In this document: positions 7,073 through 13,247 of the stretch, in pieces | Layout of the letters: the number at the start of each line of letters is the position of its first letter | How positions within the stretch are numbered: position 1 is the stretch's first letter | Assembly: GCA_022769565.1 (NCBI GenBank) | Contig: JALEJQ010000007.1 | Location: 1-38,893, forward strand | DNA from: Oscillospiraceae bacterium | GTDB lineage: Bacteria; Bacillota; Clostridia; Oscillospirales; Ruminococcaceae | Reading direction: 5' to 3' | Length of the DNA: 38,893 bases | Notes under the pieces: model-generated | What the model saw: the letters and a program-made list of their open reading frames with translations, nothing else | What the model was told of the DNA's origin: nothing | The model's database searches: none | Program-made: the position numbers and the translations under genes

Positions 7073-7672
7073 ATGGTATATGGATATTGCAGATGTAGCA
7101 CTAACGAAACAAAGCAGGACATAAACAGACAAAAACGAGAACTTGCAGAACTTGGAGCAACCGCAGACACAATTTATTTTGAATATGAAAGCGGTACAAA
7201 AATCAATCGTCCAGAACTGAACAAGCTAATGAACGTTGTGCAGGAAGGTGACACCATAGTAACAACAGAGATAAGCAGAATAACGAGAAGTACAAAACAA
7301 CTTTGTGACATAATCGAAACGATAAAAAATAAACACTTAAAACTTGTAATAAAAAACAGCGTAACGCTTGATTGTACAGCAGGTGAAAACATAGACCCTA
7401 TGACAAAGGCTTTTTTACAAATGGCTGGAGTATTTGCAGAACTTGAACGCAATATGATTTGTGATCGTGTAAAAAGCGGAATGAATAATGCAAAGGCTAA
7501 GGGGGTAAAGATAGGCAGACCGCAAAAAACAATAGACGAAATACCCGACAGCGTGAAGAAACATTTTGACAAATACAGAAACGGAGAACTGACAAAAAAA
7601 GAATACGCACGGCTTTGTAATATCAGCAGACCAACGCTTGATAAATACATAGCTATAATGACGGACAAATAA
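7073..7672 (+). CDS. Small serine recombinase (resolvase/invertase family)
   Basis: A 199-residue protein of the Hin/Tn3-resolvase type. The catalytic Ser9 lies in YGYCRCSTNE. The dimer and active-site region TTEISRITRSTKQL is near residues 58-71, the E helix region MAGVFAELERNMICDRVKSGMNNAKAKG near 107-134, and a Hin-like helix-turn-helix with GRPQKT and ARLCNISRPTLDKYI ends the protein. The start at 7073 follows GGAGG at 7058-7062; a longer upstream frame lacks a ribosome site and overlaps the promoter. It may resolve dimers of a replicating circular form or invert a segment. It is distinct from the large integrase at 10945. It is followed after 20 bases by the unknown gene at 7693. Confidence 0.88.
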   Translation: MVYGYCRCSTNETKQDINRQKRELAELGATADTIYFEYESGTKINRPELNKLMNVVQEGDTIVTTEISRITRSTKQLCDIIETIKNKHLKLVIKNSVTLDCTAGENIDPMTKAFLQMAGVFAELERNMICDRVKSGMNNAKAKGVKIGRPQKTIDEIPDSVKKHFDKYRNGELTKKEYARLCNISRPTLDKYIAIMTDK

Positions 7673-7692
7673 TTTTAAGGGAGTAAAAAGCA

Positions 7693-8085
7693 ATGAAATC
7701 AACTGTAAACGATACTATTCTTTTTGAAGCGGAAGAACTTATGCAATGCGTATCAGAGCAAGAACTAAAAATAAAAACAACAGCTTTTTTCGCAAGAGAA
7801 CTTGACAACTGTGACAGTTTAGACGTTTATTTTGAAGAGCAAGGCAGAGCAAGCAACCCAGATTTTTTTAAATACTGTGACAATACTTTTGAAGCTGACA
7901 GAGATAACACAATGTTAAGGTTGTTCCCGTATTCCGTTGATAAGGTAGATAAACTACTTGATAAATTTGCTGAAATGTACGGAGAACACAGCAACGAGTA
8001 CAGAGCCATTGAAGAACTTTATAAAACAACTTTAGACCTTGGAATAAAAACAGGGTACATATATTCAATGCTGACAGACGATTAA
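7693..8085 (+). CDS. Unknown 130-residue acidic protein in the element
   Basis: I do not recognise this family. The 130-residue product is acidic and predicted mostly helical, with no signal peptide or membrane segment. It has an AAGGGAG site at 7677-7683 and lies 20 bases after the small recombinase, with a strong terminator 17 bases past its stop, so the two form a two-gene operon. A role as partner or modulator of the recombinase is possible from context alone. Confidence 0.6.
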   Translation: MKSTVNDTILFEAEELMQCVSEQELKIKTTAFFARELDNCDSLDVYFEEQGRASNPDFFKYCDNTFEADRDNTMLRLFPYSVDKVDKLLDKFAEMYGEHSNEYRAIEELYKTTLDLGIKTGYIYSMLTDD

Positions 8086-8102
8086 AAATAAAATAATTTT
8101 TG

Positions 8103-8136
8103 GAGCAGGTTTTATATTTAGACCTGCTCATTTTTT
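8103..8136 (+). terminator. Rho-independent terminator of the recombinase operon
   Basis: GAGCAGGT (8103-8110) and ACCTGCTC (8122-8129) form a perfect 8-bp stem around an 11-base loop, followed by a run of six T. Confidence 0.88.
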
Positions 8137-8138
8137 AT

Positions 8139-8280
8139 TACAACGTCATATGGGCTACTACAACGCCGTATAACGCACGTTATAATTTTTAGGGTGATTA
8201 TACTACAAAGCATATAAAACGTCATACAACGCATTACAGAGCGTCTGAGAGCGTATAACAGGCGGTAGGGGTATATAACA
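8139..8280. repeat. Cluster of short ACAACGYC-type repeats
   Basis: About six loose copies of a 9-12 base motif occur in 140 bases: ACAACGTCATAT (8140), ACAACGCCGTAT (8160), AACGTCATAC (8218), ACAACGCATTAC (8227) and two GCGT(C/A)-type copies near 8241-8255. They sit directly behind a terminator in a stretch with no gene. They look like iterons or multiple protein-binding sites and could be part of a replication origin or a recombination enhancer. Confidence 0.5.
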
Positions 8281-8397
8281 AAAGGTGAAAAATATTTTTA
8301 TTGTTTTTATATAAGTCAATGATAATTTTTGTACGGCATAAATTTTTTAAAAATAAAAAGAATTTATCTGTAAAATTATGTAAATGAAAACAGCCTT

Positions 8398-8651
8398 TAT
8401 ATACGGAAATTTACAAAAAAAGCCTTTTCACTACAGTTTTGTGTTTTACGATACCCCTCAAATGGCTTATTTACGTCATTTGCTGTTTTGGCTCTAAGTT
8501 CCGTATATGGAGAGAAAGAAAAATAATGCTGAAAGATAAAAAATTACAAAAAAAAGGCGTTTCACGGCGACAAAACTTTTTTATTTGACCGTTAAACAAC
8601 GCAGATACGTTATATTTTTACATTGCTCTAAGTTCCGTATATGGAGAGAAA
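8398..8651. repeat. Direct repeats of 27 bases in the gene-free part of the element
   Basis: An identical 27-base sequence starting GCTCTAAGTTCCGTATATGG occurs at 8491-8517 and 8625-8651. A partial inverted copy (ATATACGGAA) is near 8400. Each direct copy is preceded by a related AAAAAAAGxCxTTTCAC stretch about 75 bases upstream, so a unit of about 134 bases appears to be duplicated in degenerate form. The whole stretch 8137-8780 has no convincing gene. The pattern suits an origin recognised by the Rep-like protein at 9561, but this is inference. Confidence 0.65.
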
Positions 8652-8780
8652 AACGTATTACGGCGCAATGTTTATTTTATGGGGAAATCCCAGTTACTAC
8701 CTATATTTTTTTATGTCAAGTTTATGATATAGGGAACAACTGTTTATATAAATATTTTTGAAATGAAAGGGGGTTTTACA

Positions 8781-8975
8781 ATGTCAAACGAGAGTGTAAG
8801 AGCAAGACTAAAAAATTATGTAGCAAAATACGGCTCTACTTATTCAAGCATAGGACGTGATTGTAATTTCGGAAAGAAAAGTTATTACCTTGTTTCAAGG
8901 TTTGTCCGTGGTTTGGACTTAAACGACTATACATTAAAGATTATAGATAATTATTTAACTGAGCGTGGAGCTTAA
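8781..8975 (+). CDS. Small basic putative DNA-binding protein in the element
   Basis: A 64-residue basic protein starting at ATG 8781, 7 bases after AAAGGGGG; an in-frame ATG at 8763 overlaps that site and is not used here. The pattern YAKYGSTYSSIGRDCNFGKKSYYLVSRFVRG is compatible with a short helix-turn-helix of the Cro/phage-regulator kind, though I cannot name the family. Its size, charge and place in a serine-integrase element make it a candidate recombination directionality factor or copy-number/transcription regulator. Confidence 0.6.
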   Translation: MSNESVRARLKNYVAKYGSTYSSIGRDCNFGKKSYYLVSRFVRGLDLNDYTLKIIDNYLTERGA

Positions 8976-9162
8976 TTTTTTTTGTCAAAAATTTTACTAA
9001 TGAAGAAAGAGAGGTTAAAGCAAGATGACAGCAGGAACAAATTATAACAGCATTACAGCAGTAAAGGCGGTGATATATTATCATATATGCTAAAGAGCGT
9101 TACACGGCGTTTTCGTGCGTTCTGGTGCATATATAATATATTGTCATTTGCCTAAATATTAT

Positions 9163-9564
9163 ATGAAAAATTCCAGAACAAAAAGAGCCGAGATAAACGG
9201 CGAAAAAATAAACGCCCCTTATATTAAGGGGGAACATTGGAAACCTATTAAAGGCTATAACAAAAAATATTACATAAGCAACAAGGGCAGGATATACAGT
9301 TTTAAAAATAACAGACTTTTAAAAGAACAATATATTCAAGGATATTTGTATATTGAACTGAGCAACTGCAATAAGCGTAAAAAATATAGGATTCACAGGC
9401 TTGTTGCTATATATTTTATTCCTAACCCCGAAAATAAACGTGAAGTTCATCACAAGGACGGAAACGCCTTGAATAATGATGTAAATAATTTAATGTGGGT
9501 AACTTGTAAAGAGCATAAAGCATTACACGCCGAAATGTTCAAGCAGAAAAGGGGGATAAAATGA
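9163..9564 (+). CDS. NUMOD4/HNH homing-type endonuclease
   Basis: From ATG 9163 the product has 133 residues; an upstream GTG at 9115 would add 16, and neither start has a strong ribosome site. An N-terminal NUMOD4 motif (WKPIKGYNKKYYISNKGRIYS) is followed by a basic linker, IHRLVA and the HNH core VHHKDGNALNNDVNNLMWVT with the conserved HH, D-N and N residues. Free-standing enzymes of this type cut specific DNA sites and spread by repair. The stop overlaps the next gene's start (ATGA at 9561-9564), which couples it to the Rep-like gene. It may be a selfish gene within the element or a nickase used by it. Confidence 0.85.
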   Translation: MKNSRTKRAEINGEKINAPYIKGEHWKPIKGYNKKYYISNKGRIYSFKNNRLLKEQYIQGYLYIELSNCNKRKKYRIHRLVAIYFIPNPENKREVHHKDGNALNNDVNNLMWVTCKEHKALHAEMFKQKRGIK

Positions 9565-10460
9565 ACAAGCAGGAATTAAAAGAACTTGAAACAGACGGCG
9601 TTTTTATGGGAATTGATACGATAGAAGTTAAAAGCGAAACACCAACGCCGTATAATAATATTGATAAAACATATGTACGCAAAATAGAAAAAAGAGATAT
9701 TAATACTAATTCTTTTACATATATTCTGAATCCCGACACGGCAAACAGCAATGTTCCGATATATGACAGTAATACATATTACTCCGTATCTGATTATATG
9801 ATAAACAGTTTAGAACTTACAGCACCGATAAAAACAAGAATAGATTTTCGTTTTGATTGTTTTAACGAAAATTATGAAAAGTATGCAAAGCTGAACAAAT
9901 TGCTTATACTGCTTATAGCAAACAAATATAATTTAAATAACCGCTATGAAAGTATAGACCCCTTATTATTGAAGCCTTTAACAGTAAGAGCGCAAAATAC
10001 AAGACTTGAAATAGAAAATTATAACAAGTCTTTTGCAAGTCCAAATGATATTGTTAAAAACCGTTTAGAATTCCGTTCTAAACAATTGTACGATAACAGA
10101 AACGAAAATGTAAAAGAATATAACGAATTTAAAAAATGGTGCGAGCGCATACAGGAAAGTACAACCCCCGAAAATTATAAATCTGTGCAGGATAATATAA
10201 ACACGGCTTTGTATAATAATTATCTTAAAGAACAGCAGGAAATAAAGTGCTTTTCTATTAATGAATTTTTACACGAATACCGAAATAGTATTTTTACAAG
10301 CAAACAATTGTCTGATTTATATAAGTGTATAGGATATAAAGACCCTGAGCAAAGCGCAAAGAAATATATAAAACGCAAGGGGATAATATTATTCTCATTG
10401 AAAGACTTGATAATGTACACGGATATACTTTTAAATTCTGGTGATAGGTTTTTTGGATAA
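9561..10460 (+). CDS. Putative replication initiator (Rep-like) protein
   Basis: A 299-residue protein with no close family I can name with certainty. After a polar N-terminus (MGIDTIEV near 17-24) it shows strands KTRIDFRFDCF (about 92-102), then NTRLEIENYNKSFASPN and KNRLEFRSKQLYD (about 147-180). The R-x-E-x-YNK ... RLEFR pattern resembles the fold core of rolling-circle initiators and MobT/phage gene II/X-like proteins. The C-terminal third is helical and basic, like a helix-turn-helix. I see no clear HUH motif, and the catalytic Tyr is not obvious. Translation is coupled to the HNH gene by a 4-base overlap and ended by the terminator at 10493. The repeats at 8139-8651 could be its target. 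Confidence 0.45.
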   Translation: MNKQELKELETDGVFMGIDTIEVKSETPTPYNNIDKTYVRKIEKRDINTNSFTYILNPDTANSNVPIYDSNTYYSVSDYMINSLELTAPIKTRIDFRFDCFNENYEKYAKLNKLLILLIANKYNLNNRYESIDPLLLKPLTVRAQNTRLEIENYNKSFASPNDIVKNRLEFRSKQLYDNRNENVKEYNEFKKWCERIQESTTPENYKSVQDNINTALYNNYLKEQQEIKCFSINEFLHEYRNSIFTSKQLSDLYKCIGYKDPEQSAKKYIKRKGIILFSLKDLIMYTDILLNSGDRFFG

Positions 10461-10492
10461 CAAAAAACGGAACAATTAAACAGTACAAAAAA

Positions 10493-10515
10493 GGGTACAA
10501 GTTGTACCCTTTTTT
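10493..10515 (+). terminator. Bidirectional-type terminator after the Rep-like gene
   Basis: GGGTAC (10493-10498) pairs with GTACCC (10504-10509) around AAGTT, flanked by A-rich sequence on the left and six T on the right. It is a compact rho-independent terminator that could work from both sides. Confidence 0.85.
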
Positions 10516-10708
10516 ATTGTGCTAAAGTGAACAGTAAAACAAGTCGTAGACAGCGTTTGCAGGATTTTTGAAAAATTGCTTTGTGATAATATGTAAAACG
10601 GAACGACACCACACATTAAACATTACTTGTAAAATTTTAAAAATATACAAGTCTATTTTCTTTTGCGTTGTCATAAGTTTTATCAAAACATTATAGGAGA
10701 AAAACACA

Positions 10709-10843
10709 ATGAAAAAACAAATATTTGTTTTAACTGAAAATTTTGCAAGCATTTCTGAGCAAGTGCGCAAAGAAAATATTACAAAAATTATGGAACATAT
10801 AATTAATAATATGTTTCAACAGGAACAAAAAAACAGTAAGTAA
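10709..10843 (+). CDS. Tiny 44-residue protein in the element
   Basis: ATG at 10709 follows AGGAGA (10695-10700) at good spacing and opens a 44-residue frame (MKKQIFVLTENFASIS..., ending KNSK). It is helical and mildly basic, with no recognised family. The good ribosome site and its place directly upstream of the large recombinase make it more credible than chance. It is one of several candidates for an excision or regulatory factor. The 185 bases before it hold only an inverted repeat, ACTTGTA/TACAAGT at 10625-10652. Confidence 0.5.
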   Translation: MKKQIFVLTENFASISEQVRKENITKIMEHIINNMFQQEQKNSK

Positions 10844-10851
10844 AAAAACAC

Positions 10852-10911
10852 TTGAATATAAAAAACAAATATGGTATAATTATCGAGTATTTAGATAACT
10901 ATACCATATTT
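10852..10911 (+). promoter_or_regulatory. Large recombinase promoter embedded in a long inverted repeat
   Basis: TTGAAT (10852-10857) and TATAAT (10875-10880) are 17 bases apart. The -10 lies within the left arm (10868-10884) of an inverted repeat whose right arm is 10894-10910. The arms match at 16 of 17 positions around a 9-base loop, so the site can be a repressor operator or a transcript hairpin at the very start of the integrase mRNA. Confidence 0.7.
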
Positions 10912-10944
10912 TGTTATATTCTGATATGAAAGGATATGCAAATT

Positions 10945-12522
10945 ATGAGTACGAGTGTAGCAATTTATGTTAGATTGTCCGATGAGGATAAAGACAAAAA
11001 ATATAAGGGAGATGAGAGTTGTAGTATTCAGAATCAAAAGGCGTTGTTATCTGCTTATTGTAAAGAACGCAACTGGGATATTTACGATATTTACGTTGAT
11101 GACGGTTACAGCGGAGTAAGTAAGAACAGACCTGCTTTTAACCGTATGATTAACGATTGTAAAAACGGGTTTATAAACATTGTATTATGTAAAGACCAGT
11201 CACGTTTTTCAAGGGACATTGTAGTTGTTGAACAGTATATAAACGACTTATTTCTTGACTGGGGAGTACGGTTTATAGGTGTAACAGATAATGCCGATAC
11301 TGAAAGTGAATTTTACGACACAACAAGACTTTTGCAAGGTGCTTTTAATGAATTGTATGTTAAGGACATTTCACGCAAAGTATCAAGGGTATTAAAGTAC
11401 AAGCGAGAACAAGGACAGTTCACAGGAAGTTTTGCGCCGTATGGTTACAGCATAGACCCTTTAAACAAAAATCATTTGGTTATTGATGAAAATGTTGCTT
11501 GCAATGTTAAGCTGATATTTGACTTGTATTTACAGGGGTACAGTTACACAAATATTGTACAAGTTTTAAACGATATGCAGATACCAAACCCAACACAATA
11601 TAAGGAAATGTGTAACAGTAATTTTCACAATGCTAATGTACAAAGTAGTGCAAACAAAGGCTTGTGGACTAATACCACTATTTACCAGATGATACGCAAC
11701 GAAACATACACGGGAACATTAGTTCAAGGAAAAACGCATAATATCAGTTACAAGAATAAAAAGCGAAAGAAAGTTCCCGAAAAAAACTGGATAAGGGTTT
11801 ATAATACGCACGAGCCTATTATTTCATATGAAATATGGGATAAAGTACAGGAACGGTTACACAGTAAACAGCGAGCGTTAAAGACCACACAAGTATTATC
11901 CCCTCTAAGCGGTATGGTAAAATGTGCGGTGTGCGGTTCTGCTATGAAGCGAGAAGTTTATCACAATAAATCAAAAACAAGAACGTATTACGGTTTAATT
12001 TGCGGTACAAATAAGATAGGCTCTAAAAATTGTATCAATAAAGGACGTATAAGCGGTTTACAGCTTGAATCATACATAGTCGAACAAATTAACAGGCACA
12101 TTCAAAATTACTGTGATATTGATAGTATAACCCTTATAGACAGACAGACGGAGCAATTAAAACGTTGTTCAGCAGAGCTTGTAGACTTGAACAGACAGCA
12201 GGAACAAGCGGAAAGAAAAATAACAATGCTTTATGAGGATAAGTTAAACGGTGTAATAGATACGGAGCAATACAAGATGTATGAACAAAAGTTCCGTGAA
12301 AATTTATCCACTATAAAAAAGAATATAAGCAGGAAACAGGAACAAATAAAAAATATCGAAAGTTCAAAGACAGATGAAGTTTACAAGCGAAACATAATAA
12401 CTAAGTACAGTCACATTGAAAAGCTAACAAGAGATATAGCCGATAATTTTATTGATACGGTAACTATTGGTAATATTCAAGAAACAGGCGAAAGAGATAT
12501 AACTATAAACTGGAAAATATGA
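10945..12522 (+). CDS. Large serine recombinase (element integrase/excisionase)
   Basis: A 525-residue serine integrase. The resolvase domain has catalytic Ser12 in VAIYVRLS and the Arg-rich motif DQSRFSRD (near 85-92). A recombinase domain with APYGYSID (near 164-171) follows, then a zinc ribbon (C327, C330, C353, C363) and a coiled-coil region (about 370-480) with Gln/Glu/Lys-rich heptads. It catalyses attP x attB integration by a double-strand break at a 2-base core, and excision with a directionality factor. ATG 10945 is preferred because GAAAGGA (10928-10934) lies 10 bases upstream; ATG 10936 would be only one base away from it. Its stop is 36 bases from attR, the typical position beside the attachment site. 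No terminator follows, so its transcript can run into the amidase 3' part and radA. Confidence 0.95.
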   Translation: MSTSVAIYVRLSDEDKDKKYKGDESCSIQNQKALLSAYCKERNWDIYDIYVDDGYSGVSKNRPAFNRMINDCKNGFINIVLCKDQSRFSRDIVVVEQYINDLFLDWGVRFIGVTDNADTESEFYDTTRLLQGAFNELYVKDISRKVSRVLKYKREQGQFTGSFAPYGYSIDPLNKNHLVIDENVACNVKLIFDLYLQGYSYTNIVQVLNDMQIPNPTQYKEMCNSNFHNANVQSSANKGLWTNTTIYQMIRNETYTGTLVQGKTHNISYKNKKRKKVPEKNWIRVYNTHEPIISYEIWDKVQERLHSKQRALKTTQVLSPLSGMVKCAVCGSAMKREVYHNKSKTRTYYGLICGTNKIGSKNCINKGRISGLQLESYIVEQINRHIQNYCDIDSITLIDRQTEQLKRCSAELVDLNRQQEQAERKITMLYEDKLNGVIDTEQYKMYEQKFRENLSTIKKNISRKQEQIKNIESSKTDEVYKRNIITKYSHIEKLTRDIADNFIDTVTIGNIQETGERDITINWKI

Positions 12523-12531
12523 GATAAGAAT

Positions 12532-12580
12532 ATAACTATAATTAAGACATACCCAGACCATGGCGGCATGGACGGCGGCT
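12532..12580 (+). other. attR, right junction of the integrated element
   Basis: Element sequence (ATAACTA at 12532-12538, TTAA at 12542-12545) ends at the core CA at 12559-12560. The host sequence TGGCGGCATGGAC then continues the amidase gene. The two element motifs end 20 and 13 bases before the CA, the same distances as their mirror copies in attL. Confidence 0.85.
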
Positions 12581-13122
12581 GTTCTACTGCAGACGGAAAA
12601 ACCGAAAAGGGCATCAACCTTAACATTCTTCTTTCTGTTCGGGATATGGCGCGGTTTTTCGGCTATAACGTCGACGCAACCCGTATAAAGGACATTTCTA
12701 TCCACGACAGCGGCGTTACCGGCATAAGAAATCAGAAGGTTTCGGATATGGAAAACAGGCTTGAACTGTTTAATAAATACCCCGACAGCGTTTGCGTATC
12801 AATTCATCAGAACACCTTTTCAGACCCAAAATACAGCGGTGCGCAGATGTTTTATTCCGACAAAAACGAGGAAAGCGAGCGCCTTGCTTCAATAATGCAG
12901 AGCAAATTTGTGGAGAATTTACAGCCAAGCAACGAGCGTGAGACCAAACTCTGCGGAAGCGAGCTGTACCTTTGCTATTTCTGCAATAATCCTGCGGTAA
13001 TGGTGGAATGCGGATTCCTTTCCAATGCAGAAGAAGCTGCCAAGCTTACCGATGAAGCATATCAGGAACAGGTGGCTTTTACCGTATTTTCGGGTATAAA
13101 CAAGTTTGTGACAACAGCGTAA
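12561..13122 (+). pseudogene. 3' part of CwlD-like N-acetylmuramoyl-L-alanine amidase gene
   Basis: In the rejoined 241-residue protein this part supplies residues 55 (last base of the His codon) to 241. It contains GGMDGG (56-61), zinc ligand Glu70 (TEKGINL), zinc ligand His137 (VSIHQN) and catalytic Glu204 (MVECGFLSN). With His55 these are the four residues expected for an Amidase_3 enzyme that cleaves the MurNAc-L-Ala bond of peptidoglycan. CwlD in Bacillus acts in making muramic-delta-lactam of spore cortex; assignment to CwlD rather than a vegetative amidase rests on the size and single anchor and is not certain. An internal ATG at 12568 could give a shortened protein without His55, expected to be inactive. 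Confidence 0.9.
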
Positions 13123-13125
13123 TAA

Positions 13126-13226
13126 TACTAAACACCAATAAAATGCAGGAAAAAATCTGCGCCGAAATCCAATATATGCAAGATTGTCGGCTTGATTTTT
13201 TTTCAAATTTTAAATGGTGTTTAGTA
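13126..13226. repeat. MITE-like inverted-repeat element before radA
   Basis: A 101-base non-coding element with terminal inverted repeats TACTAAACACCA (13126-13137) and TGGTGTTTAGTA (13215-13226). It starts 3 bases after the amidase stop and ends 9 bases before the radA ribosome site. Its ends resemble those of the 3405 and 38746 repeats (TACTAAxAACCA), so it may be a relative moved by the same enzyme. Its interior (a TGCAGG..., CGCCGAAATCC core) is different. Confidence 0.7.
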
Positions 13227-13247
13227 TAAATAATTCGGGAGGTCAAA

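Larger units (their letters stand above)
6753..12558 (+). mobile_element. 5.8-kb serine-integrase element interrupting the amidase gene
   Basis: An AT-rich insertion of about 5,806 bases between two halves of one gene. Contents in order, all on the + strand: an inward-facing terminator, a small serine recombinase, an unknown 130-residue protein, a terminator, a 0.7-kb repeat-rich non-coding region, a 64-residue basic protein, a NUMOD4/HNH endonuclease, a Rep-like protein, a terminator, a 44-residue protein and a large serine recombinase whose stop codon is 36 bases from the right end. No capsid, tail, conjugation or resistance genes are present, so it is not a complete phage or ICE. It resembles a small integrative (possibly mobilisable or satellite) element. 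Precise excision is predicted to restore the host gene. Confidence 0.9.

Noticed and set aside
7073-7672. IS607-type transposase
   Set aside because: The helix-turn-helix is at the C-terminus, as in resolvases and invertases, and no TnpB follows.
8139-8280. CRISPR array
   Set aside because: The repeats are short and imperfect with irregular spacing, no spacer structure and no cas genes anywhere in the window.
8384-8497. A 37-codon frame (MKTAFIYGNL...) in the repeat region of the element
   Set aside because: No ribosome site, and it runs into the exact 27-base repeat; more likely chance in AT-rich DNA.
9025-9093. A 22-codon frame (MTAGTNYNS...) upstream of the HNH gene
   Set aside because: There is a weak AGAGAGG upstream, but the frame is too short and has no recognisable sequence. 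A leader peptide cannot be excluded.
6749-12560. Alternative crossover core CAG (6748-6750 and 12554-12556)
   Set aside because: It would give DADHGG in place of the conserved DAGHGG, and it is not at the centre of the attP inverted repeat.
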